Assembly (NCBI GenBank): GCA_945910005.1
Contig: OX246741.1
Coordinates: 47,517,739 to 47,581,738 of the forward strand
Source: Isoperla grammatica
Taxonomy: Eukaryota; Arthropoda; Insecta; Plecoptera; Perlodidae
Length of the DNA: 64,000 nucleotides
Direction of reading: 5' to 3'
The stretch's first letter is position 1; every line of letters begins with the position of its first letter. The notes beneath the pieces are model-generated. The model searched no databases and was not told the origin of the DNA. It saw only the letters and a program-made list of their open reading frames with translations. The position numbers and the translations under genes were made by a program. This document shows, piece after piece, positions 47,591 through 58,000 of this stretch.

Positions 47591-47665
47591 ACCCATGCGG
47601 GATTCGAACCCACGCGCAGCCCCAACCACGTGAAGACGGTTATCTTCACTCATAACCACAAGACA
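47591..47665 (-). mobile_element. tRNA-derived SINE head
   Basis: The minus strand has a perfect B box, GGTTCGAATCC (complement of 47600-47610), in GCGCGTGGGTTCGAATCCCGC and an A-box-like TGGTTATGAGTG upstream at suitable spacing. The anticodon arm (AACCG..TGGTT) has a loop with TCTTCAC, compatible with TTC. It lies about 130 bp from the previous head in the same orientation. Confidence 0.55.
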
Positions 47666-48329
47666 AACCACAACTTTCAATTTCCGTTGAAAATCCAAAA
47701 ATAAATCAACTTTTCAAATTTAAAGGTGGGCCTACGTCTCCCACAATATGAGCACGGGATATAATAAACTCTATGATTAAGATTTAAATTCGGTGTGCGT
47801 CATTACTCTCATCCAGTGCTGTACACAATGATCATCTTAATGTGTTCATCCGGGATATGGATGGTAATAGCAGGGTATAATCTCCATGCGGCAAGTGCGG
47901 GTAGGGGGGGGGGGAGGGGGGGGGAGGGGAAGTGATCACACACACTGGTGTATGATACGTTGCATCACACGAGAGATGATGTCTTGACAACAATCACGTC
48001 TAGCCCAGCCAAGCCGGTATTTATATTTCATAAAACGAAAAAGCCGCGTTTTACATTTTTTTCACCTGTTCTTTACGTGCGCATTAATTTGAAATTAGGA
48101 TGTAAAAAAAGTCTCGGATAATTTGTAGTTTGCAATGTTTTATTTAGAAACACACTTTCGCGCATGAGGTTAAGTAATTTGTTGCGTTCTGAAGTAGATT
48201 ACTATGTACATGCAAAACTAGTATTTAGTAAATAACTTTTAGTAATTAATAACCTAATAAAGGACTTTTGTGCAGAATAAGAGGCAAAGTGATTACATGT
48301 AGAGTAGGCCTACTACGACAGTTGTGGTT
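47666..48329. other. Unassigned DNA with a G-rich tract
   Basis: Contains the G-rich tract at 47904-47929 (annotated separately). No gene was seen. Confidence 0.4.
47904..47929. repeat. G-rich tract, quadruplex-capable
   Basis: Three G runs (11, 9 and 4 G) are separated by single A. Composition is enough for an intramolecular G-quadruplex on the plus strand. Confidence 0.85.
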
Positions 48330-48489
48330 CAACTACAACCAACGGCATCGTGATTGTAATCGTAATCCGGAAATCGCGGAAAAGTTAACTTACTACAAAA
48401 TAGTAAAGTCGTAATGGATTGTAATTCTAAACCATACTTGAAAAATTGCGATTCCGATTACACAATTACGATGGCGCCAATTGTGGTTG
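48330..48489. mobile_element. Imperfect inverted-repeat element (candidate MITE)
   Basis: The left arm (CAACTACAACCAACGGCATC GTGATTGTAATC..) and the complement of the right arm (CAACCACAATTGGCGCCATC GTAATTGTGTAATC..) are imperfect inverted repeats of about 40 bp around an 80-bp centre. GTAATCGTAATC-type words recur. The ends and any target duplication are not clear. Confidence 0.4.
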
Positions 48490-49824
48490 GGCCTTTATAT
48501 TCATATCCATCTCGAACGTGTAATCAATTGATTACACCACAGTCATAGAAGTGGGTAAAATATTACTAATATGAATGATAGTAAATAATAATTCATAAAC
48601 TTGTATGTACCACCCTTTCTAGAACTAGAACCGATTCATCGGATGCGCCGAGCTCTACTTTTCTCCGACCATACAAACAACACGAGTTCGAATCCCATTA
48701 CCAACATTCACAAACATTCACTCGATTTTCACCGTTTAGATCCCATCACTGAAGCAATTGCGAAAACGATTCAACTTCGTTCAAGTTAGTGTGAACGGAA
48801 TAAATATCAATTTCCTTTCTCCTACAAAAAAAAACGGAATCCCTCGTTAATCCGTAGCAATCACTAACGAGCTACCTACCGAAACCGGAAATACTAACAA
48901 CCGTGTGTGAACGCGACATATCCAACACACGCACAGGTAAAATGGCGACGTATAAATAAGAAACCAAACGAACACAACCTAAACAAGGTGAGAGGAAATT
49001 CTTCTCCACGCCTCATTTAATTTACATGTAAGCGCAATCGCACAAAACATGGTCGCGGCGAGATGAAGAACGGAAACTATTAGAAAACGTGATAATTCAA
49101 ATCTCCCGCGCACACGACCACGACCGACTTTAGCCGAACTCGAGAATACGACAACATCAGACCAACTTATCAGATTCATTCCAATAACTAAGTGAACACG
49201 ACAATTGGCACCCAACGGTTTACTAGTGAAGAAAACATAGGATACGAGTAAACATTGTATGGAATGGCAGGCTAATATCGAGCTTTGATTGGCTATCGCT
49301 AACTCGTCGGTGTTTTTTAAGGAAGATTTCCATTCTGATAACGACAAATTTGTGTGCCTTATGGGGGATGGCCTTCACTCTAGGGACTGACAGTACAATC
49401 CAGATTAAATATAATAAAGCCAACTGAAAATGAAAAGGATACAACGTGCAATTAATAGAATTTGACAGATACACACACGAGCAATCTCCAACCGTCATTC
49501 GTCAGTGCCTACTCGACATAGTTGGTAGTAGGTCTCTCACAGATAAAATAAAAAAATCTACTTTTTACATACGAAAAATAAAAGTATTTTCTTTATATAT
49601 ACCGTAGGAAATTTATCAAACTCAATTCTTTTTTACCCTCCTCCATTTCAACATATTTAATTTATTTTACCTCTATGTAGCGACCAAGAAAAACCTTCAC
49701 TCCCGATTATCAATGTCGGGAATAAAACCCGCAACCTTCCAAAGAAGAGTCGCTACACTTCACTATCGAGCCAATACAATAAAACATGAATGAAAGTGCG
49801 TCAATGTAAAGGAAAAAACTCTCT
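48490..49824. other. Unassigned DNA with decayed Pol III boxes
   Basis: A B-box-like AGTTCGAATCC occurs on the plus strand at 48685-48695. A degenerate one (complement of GGAATAAAACC) occurs near 49715; both may be old SINE heads. A 122-codon minus frame (48979-49347) has no domain. Confidence 0.35.
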
Positions 49825-50320
49825 GATTGGATGGAAAACAAAACGCGTGCAGCAACAATGGTTGGATGGCAAACAAAACGCGTGCAGCAACAATGGTTGG
49901 ATGGCAAACAAAACGCGTGCAGCAACAATGGTTGGATGGCAAACAAAACGCGTGCAGCAACAATGGTTGGATGGCAAACAAAACGCGTGCAGCAACAATG
50001 GTTGGATGGCAAACAAAACGCGTGCAGCAACAATGGTTGGATGGCAAACAAAACGCGTGCAGCAACAATGGTTGGATGGCAAACAAAACGCGTGCAGCAA
50101 CAATGGTTGGATGGCAAACAAAACGCGTGCAGCAACAATGGTTGGATGGCAAACAAAACGCGTGCAGCAACAATGGTTGGATGGCAAACAAAACGCGTGC
50201 AGCAACAATGGTTGGATGGCAAACAAAACGCGTGCAGCAACAATGGTTGGATGGCAAACAAAACGCGTGCAGCAACAATGGTTGGATGTAATACAAAACG
50301 CGTGCAGCAACAATGGTTGG
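49825..50320. repeat. 35-bp minisatellite, 14 near-identical copies
   Basis: The unit (in two parts: AAAACGCGTGCAGCAACAAT, GGTTGGATGGCAAAC) starts at 49840 and recurs every 35 bp to 50295. Internal copies look identical; only the first (GGAAAAC) and last (GTAATAC) differ, at the array edges. Each unit holds an ACGCGT (MluI) site. Because 35 is not divisible by 3 and no frame of the unit holds a stop, all six reading frames stay open through the array. They appear as 154-262-codon frames with a 35-residue period. I regard these as artefacts, not genes. Identity of copies implies recent expansion or homogenisation. Confidence 0.97.
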
Positions 50321-50442
50321 AAAGGATATGACGTCACTACGTGAAGAACAACAGGTGTAAAGGATTAGTTGAGTTGGTTCATTGAGGAACGGAAGTGTTC
50401 TCAGGCGGGATAATAATGTAGAGTGGAGACGGACCTTGGTTA

Positions 50443-50493
50443 GAGTGAGCGAGTGAGTGAGCGAGTGAGTGAGTGAGCTAGTGAGTGAGTTGA
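50443..50493. repeat. (GAGT)n microsatellite
   Basis: GAGTGAGCGAGTGAGTGAGC and further GAGT units, with occasional C or TA changes. Confidence 0.9.
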
Positions 50494-50956
50494 GCAAAAA
50501 CGTGGGAGAGTGAGACGCTCGCTTCTCACGAGACAGTGGCCAACAAACCAACGAGACTGGTAGGTAAAACCAGCGTGGATGGGTCGTACTTTCAATAACC
50601 TGTTCGTAATTCAGTCATTTATGGTTGCTAATTGTCTACGGGGGCGGTTGTCTATGAATTTTGGATTTTGTGTTTACCATCAACCTTATTTATAGTCTAT
50701 TGAAGAGTAGGAAAAAGGAGTATGGCACACACTACACTACCTATTATATTTTGCTTTTGTAAAGTAGGCCTAGATGCAAACATGTGTAAGATAATTCAAA
50801 ATCGAAGAGTTGGAACTTAATTGATAATTTAAAAAAACAGAACGCAGATAAATAAAATGCCATGGGTTACCCTTCATTGAAAACTGTGCGGAAAACTGAG
50901 TGGGAAAACTCCTACGAAATGAAACACAAGCGCAAATGATGATGATTTGTATAAAT
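50494..50956. other. Unassigned DNA
   Basis: No gene or repeat was recognised. Confidence 0.4.
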
Positions 50957-51168
50957 TAATACGATTGATTAGTTGCGATAAATCTAAGATCTGTCAACTG
51001 TCGATACACTAATACGATGGATTAGTTGCGATATATATCTGTCAACTGGCGATACACTAATACAATGCGTAAGTTGCGATATATCGAAGGTCTGTCAACT
51101 GTCGATACACTAATACGATGGATTAGTTGCGATATATCGAAGATCTCTCAACTGTCGATACACTAATT
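50957..51168. repeat. Four-copy tandem repeat, about 49-53 bp
   Basis: Copies begin TAATACGATGGATTAGTTGC (or close) at 50958, 51010, 51059 and 51111. Each continues with GATATATCGAAG.TCTGTCAACTG and GATACACTAA. Copies differ at several sites, so the array is older than the 35-bp minisatellite. Confidence 0.9.
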
Positions 51169-51690
51169 CCACAAACAATAGCTCCAATAATTGACGTGTA
51201 TGTACGCTGTAGTAAGACGAAACCATTCAAAAACTAATAACTCACATGACAGAATGCCCGTTTACCTCTAACCTCACACACAAAAACCTCTAGCTGAATC
51301 TTATTAAGACTAATTTCCACACGGGGTCACGGGTCGTGAGGTGAAAGATTACAATCATACACAACGTTGATTGGACCATGATTGTAAACCACCGACAGAC
51401 CAAAAGCAGGTTGGCCAATACGAAACCTGAATTAACTATTAAAGTGCACACATCTCATTACGCCAATGGGAGTCGAGAGAAAGGATGGGCGTCGGTGCAT
51501 TGCACTGCACTGGATGCGAGTACACATGCACTGGTAAATAATAGCTTCGTTCGCCCGTCTTACACTGGGTCTTTCTCTGGCCAGTGTAGCAAAGCGCCTT
51601 ACACGAGCTAAATAACCAGTGTAAAAATCTTCTGAACTGGCTACATTCAAATATTTACACTGACTTACACGGGTACAAAAGAAAGACTAA
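51169..51690. other. Unassigned DNA with TTACACTGG words
   Basis: From 51,560 to 51,670 the word TTACAC or its complement recurs (TACACTGG pairs with CCAGTGTA in a small hairpin near 51,563-51,590). Similar words resume after the MITE, suggesting that the MITE split one older sequence. Confidence 0.4.
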
Positions 51691-51805
51691 GGTCCGAAGT
51701 CACCAAACTTTTTAATCGGCCGATTTACTAATCTCGGATTGGTTACCATGGTTTCAACAAACATTACATACAAATCGCCGGATTAAAGTTTGGTGAAACT
51801 GGCCC
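51691..51805 (-). mobile_element. PIF/Harbinger-like MITE, copy 2 (115 bp)
   Basis: Reverse orientation of 45639-45811. It starts GGTCCGAAGTCACCAAACTT and ends with the complement of GGGCCAGTTTCACCAAACTT. TAA flanks it on both sides (51688-51690 and 51806-51808). Relative to copy 1 it lacks about 58 bp of the interior but keeps GGTTTCAACAAACATTAC and the CGGATTGGTT block. Confidence 0.88.
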
Positions 51806-51808
51806 TAA

Positions 51809-53159
51809 GTAACTTACTACACTACCGGTAACTTACTGACTAGTGTAAAATGTAGGACAAGCGAACAAAGCTAATTTGATGTAATTGATTTGTTACATCT
51901 GTTTCGGCTGTCATAAGATTACAATTGGGAATTATTTTGGTTCGCTCCATTCCTTCAGTTCACAGATTCACACATAAATTTATTTTAAATTTCGTACCAT
52001 AATGCGAGTGTTATAATGTGATTATAAGGATGCGTTTATGGCGGGACGTTTTCACGGCAACTTATTTGGCGATAAACTTGCCCGTGGGGCATAGTTGAGT
52101 TCAAATACTGGTGTGATTAAACTTTGGGCGTTAACGATGTACTGTGTTCACTAGGTTCTGTAGGTCAGACCGTAGCCTGAGTTAAACGTTGTTCGTCTTT
52201 GTGAACGTGGATCCGTGGAAGATATTCTGTGGCCGAGTGTTACTTAACTACTATCTAAATTATGTAACTGAATAAGTAAATTTAAAATCGTGTGAACATA
52301 ACATCAAACCCTGCAACTTACAAGTTCAATTCAAAATGTAGTTTTTTGTCTTATTTAACATCGAGCCTGCACTCATGGAGTAAATTATAAAAAAATTCTA
52401 CTTTTCGTAAATTAAGCCCAGAATTTAAAAATGTAGATTTTAAGTTATTATTAGGAAAAAAAAGTGGTTGTAGTCTGTAACTAGATTACCAATGTTTTGT
52501 CCAAATTTCTTATTAATCTTACACTGCAAAACGTCTATATTTTGCATTCGAATGGGAGGGATAAAATCACTAAAAAATGATTTTTGAAAAAACATGCGGT
52601 TAAACTTAAAAGCAGGCAATGAGACTTAATTTATTATGAACAAAAATGTGGAGTATACACAATAGAATAGCCACGTTCAGAATACAGATGTTAATGAGGT
52701 AAGAACTTGCAGCTCTTATTTTCAACGAAACATACACTGATCATGAGCACGAATCAGAACGACAATTGATTGATTATCGGTGAAGTGTGCTTGCACTAAC
52801 AACTGAACAACAGGTTGCCGAATAGAATGAGCGAAATGATTACAGACAGAAGAACAAAACAAAGCAATTGACCAAGACCATCTATGGACGCTAATTAAAG
52901 TAATATTGCCGCGCTTCGGGAACGGATTATAGGAACACAATTGAACTAAAATGTGTTGAAAATTACCCACTTACTTCTATAGCCTATTAACGCGCGAGCT
53001 GCAATCATCACGGTCGGTACCGTTAAAACATGGTGGGTTTGTTCATAACATCCTAAGTTCAGAGAAAGGAGTATTGCAACTCTTTTGTCATCACCTCAAA
53101 AACGTAATTCAAAACCAAACTTTTTAAAAGCAAAAAGAATGCGTGCATGCATAGGGCGA
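51809..53159. other. Unassigned A+T-rich DNA
   Basis: No gene or repeat family was recognised. An 82-codon minus frame (52722-52970) is without a domain. Confidence 0.4.
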
Positions 53160-53164
53160 CATCA

Positions 53165-53345
53165 GAATGATGTTATTTGGCGTTTAACGTCTCATATTTT
53201 TGCAACGATGCTAACAGAGACGATGTGTGGGTGATTATGAAGATGAAAAAACGTCACATGACATCAATGCCCAAGCCAAGATACGAACTAGGAACGCAGA
53301 GACTGCGGTCTACTAGAGCAACGCCTAATCGACCGCGGCCAACTG
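53165..53345 (-). mobile_element. tRNA-derived SINE, family 2 (copy 2)
   Basis: On the minus strand, a decayed B-box AGTTCGTATCT precedes CTTGGCTTGGGC. The body holds CATCGTCTC and ends with GAGACGTTAAACGCC, a tail of the kind seen in V-SINE/Deu-type SINEs. It shares its middle with 6955-7112, so both belong to one family. This copy is more complete at the 3' end. Confidence 0.62.
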
Positions 53346-55034
53346 TGCTGGCGTCGGCGACATCGGTGAAATGTTTCGATTAATTGAAAAGAAGTGTAAC
53401 TACTCTCTCGGCATAGGCGCAAGAATCTTAAATATCTTTTAGTTTTTGAGCTTCGAAATGAGAAATGTTTCAGTGAGGCCAAGGAACTCTAGCTAGACTA
53501 TCACAGACCTGTCTGTAACTCTTCAAATAAATTCTAGGTATAACCTGAGACTTGGTCCACAAGATCGCCGCACGCACATTTCTATAGAGTTTACCAATTT
53601 TTAATTCACGATTTTATTGAACCCGAATCTAACACATCACATCACGTGATATTCTCAGCTACTTTGCTGTCAAGTAGAGACGAACATTCCCAATCAACAG
53701 GTGGGCTCAACGTTTTCACTCGCACGAATCATAATTGTGATGTAAATTAGCTTTTTGCGATACGATTTTGACTAGATACGTGTTGGAAACGCGGAGCTTT
53801 GAACTGGGTGTGAGAAAAGAGGTGTGTTGAGTGACGCATGTATATCTTGCTCGAAAAGATTCTAATAAGGATGAGTAAATTCCGTTAGCGTTTCAAAGGC
53901 CTCTATCTGGTCCCAGATCTAGATCCTTGTTAGCAGTAAATTAATTGCATAAACATCAGAAGATCTTCTACAAAAGATGGTAAAACCATCAGTCTCGTGC
54001 ACTACAGCTAACAAGAGCTCTTCGTTTTCAAACCCCTTGAGACCGAGTTCCGTTCCACTGTATTTCGCGTTGTCCGTTGCAGATAATCTCCATGTTCATG
54101 AATAACTAAGTACTTGACTGCCAGAAAGGAGGTGTAGCTTCGCTTCGAGTCAAACGGATGTGCCTAATTCACTTTCCATTCATTCCCGTTCAACGCCCGG
54201 CGCTTTTTTCGAATCCTCCGTCAGTTCGACCAGGTGACAAAACTCCAACGACCTTGCAGCTGCTACGCTGCACACTGAAGAGGACTCTGCAAGCTCGTAG
54301 GGCCCAAGAAGGAAACACCTTGTTAACTCATAAGACCCACTGGCTGGACAATACGACAATCACGAGGACTACCCACCACATTGGAATACATTATATACGC
54401 GGAGTCTGTAGTCTAGACATCTGCTGTTGCAGCTCGCGGTTATACAATGCAAGGGAACCACCGCAAGAAGGTGCACGGACTTTGTATAATGTTGCAACAG
54501 CATCTCAACAGTTGGACGATACAAACGGAGAATGATTTTCACAATATCGGATCGTGTTTATACTTTATAATTTGGGTTCTTTCTCACTAAAATTTGTAGA
54601 TTTACATGGTAACATTGTCACAACCACAAGTACTAACCATAATCATTGTGCCCTGTATTGATTCTAAGAATCAAAGATAATAATGCCGCCATTATCTGGC
54701 AAGACACGGTATGTTTTTACTTTTTTGTGCATGTGGTATGGATGGTACTTTAATACTAAGCAAAATTCAGAGAGTGTATCTGAAACATTTATTGTGTGTT
54801 GTGACTGTTGCCATCTGTTGTCTTCTGTAAATGATTTGGATTGATCAATTCAATAGCAAGTTTAGGTACGCACTTTTAAAGAAACTGAAATTCAAAAATT
54901 AGGAAGTAGAAAAGTGTGTAACCCCAGCCAACCATTAGCAGAAAATTACTTACGGCTATACAATAATTAATAATATAAAATTTGACGTAGCCCACACGTT
55001 TCCTGCATTTTACCGTAGAAAAACGGTCCCCCCT
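53346..55034. other. Unassigned DNA
   Basis: A 125-codon plus frame at 54158-54535 lies in a slightly more G+C-rich patch. It has no recognised domain and no convincing splice sites. The rest is A+T-rich. Confidence 0.35.
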
Positions 55035-55051
55035 CCCCCCCCCCCCCCCCC
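55035..55051. repeat. Poly-C tract, 17 bp
   Basis: Uninterrupted C run after CCCCCCT. Confidence 0.9.
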
Positions 55052-58000
55052 AAAAACGCACCATTATTCAACTCACTCAGTAAACCAAAACATTAATCGA
55101 AAGTTCCGTTTTCCGCTACATTTGCCCCCGTCCTGTAAGCAAGCAAGCAGTAACTAGCGCCCTAATCCCATGGCCACGTGGCCAAGAGCAGCCTCGTCAA
55201 GGATTGAATAGTCACCCTTGGCCTCCAACAAAGTATCTACCCTCCGTAACTTAATTCATTCAATGATTGCAGCAGTAAGTCTCCCCCATTGTGATACAAC
55301 AACCCTAGAGCAACGACAGCCCCCCTAGACCACCACCTGCCCGAGTTGACGGTTACACCGCATGATTCAAACTAGGGTGACTGTACTCTGCTTGCACGAA
55401 GACTGTATGTATGGGTACCGGCATTCACACCACACATGACACACAGTCTGTCTGCCTGGAGGCGATTTAAATTTTAAATCCAATACCATCATGAGCCACA
55501 AAGTTTGTCTCTCCACGTTATTATTAGGCCTTCATTTGCAACAGAATACAAATTCCACTAGTGCAAATTCAATATAGACATACACAAACATAAAGAAACA
55601 TACAATTATTAATTATACATACTAATATTATAATATACGAACTAAGCAGCAGTAAAATGATTTAAAGTGAGGTACAGTAAATTGTTAATAAAAAGGTCGA
55701 GAAAGATAATATGGTGTATAAAGTATAGGTAGATGATAGAATAAATGTATATATGTGAACATGTGCTATGTACTATAGTTACTAACCTATTGCGCTACAC
55801 AGAATTTACTAAAAGTTACTAGTTACTAAAGTATTACATTGACACAGTTGTGGACAGTGGTGGTTGGTATAAAATTGTAAGATGTATGTATATCTAGCAG
55901 GTTCGTACATTCGTACATCATCCTCGTTAAGATACCTATAATACCAATCATGTGAATGAACATGCAAAGCGAAAGTTTCAGGTATATAAAATCACGAGAT
56001 GAACACACTACGTGCCACGAATGGGCGTGAAATGATGAGTCTATAACAAGAGATAGCGTCGCTGCAACAGATGGGCTTCGTATTATGGCAGCGATGAAAG
56101 CAACGGAGTGTTTTGGAGGCGAGGCGAAGCGACTATTTAGCAGTTTAGCGATTCGACAACGTCGCCGTTGTTGTTATATCTGTCGTGACTGAGCCGGGTA
56201 AATTGCGTCGTTATTTTCACGACTCAATCCAACCGTAATTAGCTATTTCGGGAGGGGGGAGGGGGGGAGAGTTTTAAACGGAATTTTTTCAGTCCCCAAA
56301 ATAAAATTAAAAAATTGTTACCCCTTCACTTTGATCAGCAAGAACTTGAATAATTGACTGAGATTTAATATTTTTTGGGAGAAGGGGAGGTACTTGATCG
56401 CCTTGAAATAAAATCACCTAATAGTTTGACGTCGTTGTTCGCAGTCAAAAAGTGTCAAATAAAAGTAAATAAGTCGGTGTGGTTCAATAAAATAAAATCA
56501 AGAAACATACATTGCCAGTAGGCCTACAACACGTGCCCTAGCAACTAGAGAATAAAGTGAATGTGTTATTTGGATGTTTAGCCGTGTCCGTTTGCCGCAA
56601 TGTTGATACAGTTGGTTGGGGACCAAGTTTCATTCCAAATCAATCACCGACGTATGCCTCTGTTTGCTCTACGCGATCCCACCAACCAGCGCTGAGCCTA
56701 CATCCTACCTCACTCGCTCACTACTCGGACGCGTGCACGCATACATGCACATCAAGCATTTATTTTGTTGAATTCCATCTTGTACAACGATAAATCATAC
56801 AACTTTCATGGTGAATGGCTTTGAATCTAAAACAACAAAGGTCGTAGGAAATCCACTAGGGGTGGTCAGTGTAGTTTTGTAAGGGGGGGGGGGGAAGTCG
56901 ACTATACCAACTGCATTAACACATGTAGATCATGATTATGATGACCAAGTGTGACATAAGCTGATTTATATGGGCTAAAAAGACAAATTTTGCCGTTCAC
57001 GACCAATAGGGATACCATAGCATTACGATTGTTGTACATTATAATTATATTGGAAGCCATTACTTTATTATTATACGTCTCGATTAGGCTTGTTGCATAC
57101 AAATTACATTGAACTAAAAAATAAAACGACTAAATTCATTAATTCTGCGACTTTTTCAGAGTGAATCAAGAATTGAATTAAACACAATTAGCGGAACATG
57201 TAACGTATGTAAGGTCATTAGAGTAACAATGAAAACATATAATCTATAAAAATAAATGTCTTCAAATTACTTTTCCTTCGTCTGATCTGGTTAATAGATA
57301 AACGGTTTTGCCACATGTCATATATTTTTTTCAACTATGCAATCATCCTTCCCTTTTCAAGGAACACTCTAGATCGATATTTCCCCCCGGATATTCCTCA
57401 AGTCGCTCACTATCTTGAGACCAACAAGTATAACAATGACGCGATTACTTCGACCTGTGCCGTCTTCGTAAATATTTGTCCCCGATAAGTTCGATTGTGA
57501 GGTTCAAGATGCAACAAGTCTGTCTGAGAGAGAGAGGTCTTGTCTAACGGAACGCTCCTTCCCCCCCCCCCCCCTCCCCCTCGCACCGTGGAAACGGCCA
57601 TGGTGGCGGCAGCTGCCCCGGAAACGGAGACCTCTCATTGGCCGACGCACCGACAGCTGCTGGCGAACGAGTTTTTAAACCATGAGTGCGAGATTCGAAC
57701 ACCATAAGCCACTGGCTCAATCGGATTCATTCGTAAATAAAACGATACGAAATATCGTCAGTAATGCAGTAATCTCTGTGCGTTGTGATTTTCTGATATA
57801 TTCGATTGAGGATATCCAAAAACAAGCCCAACCCGGCAGCCATGAAGATTACATCAGAACACTATAGGCAGCAGGTAGAAGAAGCATAGGTGTTGGTGTT
57901 AGCGTTATCCGGTCCATGGCTATCTGCAATCTTGGAACAAAAACCGTGAAACCGTGGCTTGTCATGAACACATCTAAATAAACCTAAACAAGGAAAAAGC

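Noticed and set aside
49825..50320. Possible CRISPR-like array
   Set aside because: Units are contiguous 35-bp repeats without unique spacers, in eukaryotic sequence.
49763..50551. 262-codon minus-strand frame with a 35-residue repeat
   Set aside because: It is the 35-bp minisatellite read through. All six frames are open for arithmetical reasons, and flanking parts show no gene structure.
54158..54535. 125-codon plus-strand frame in a more G+C-rich patch
   Set aside because: No recognisable domain or convincing splice context; its length is compatible with chance.
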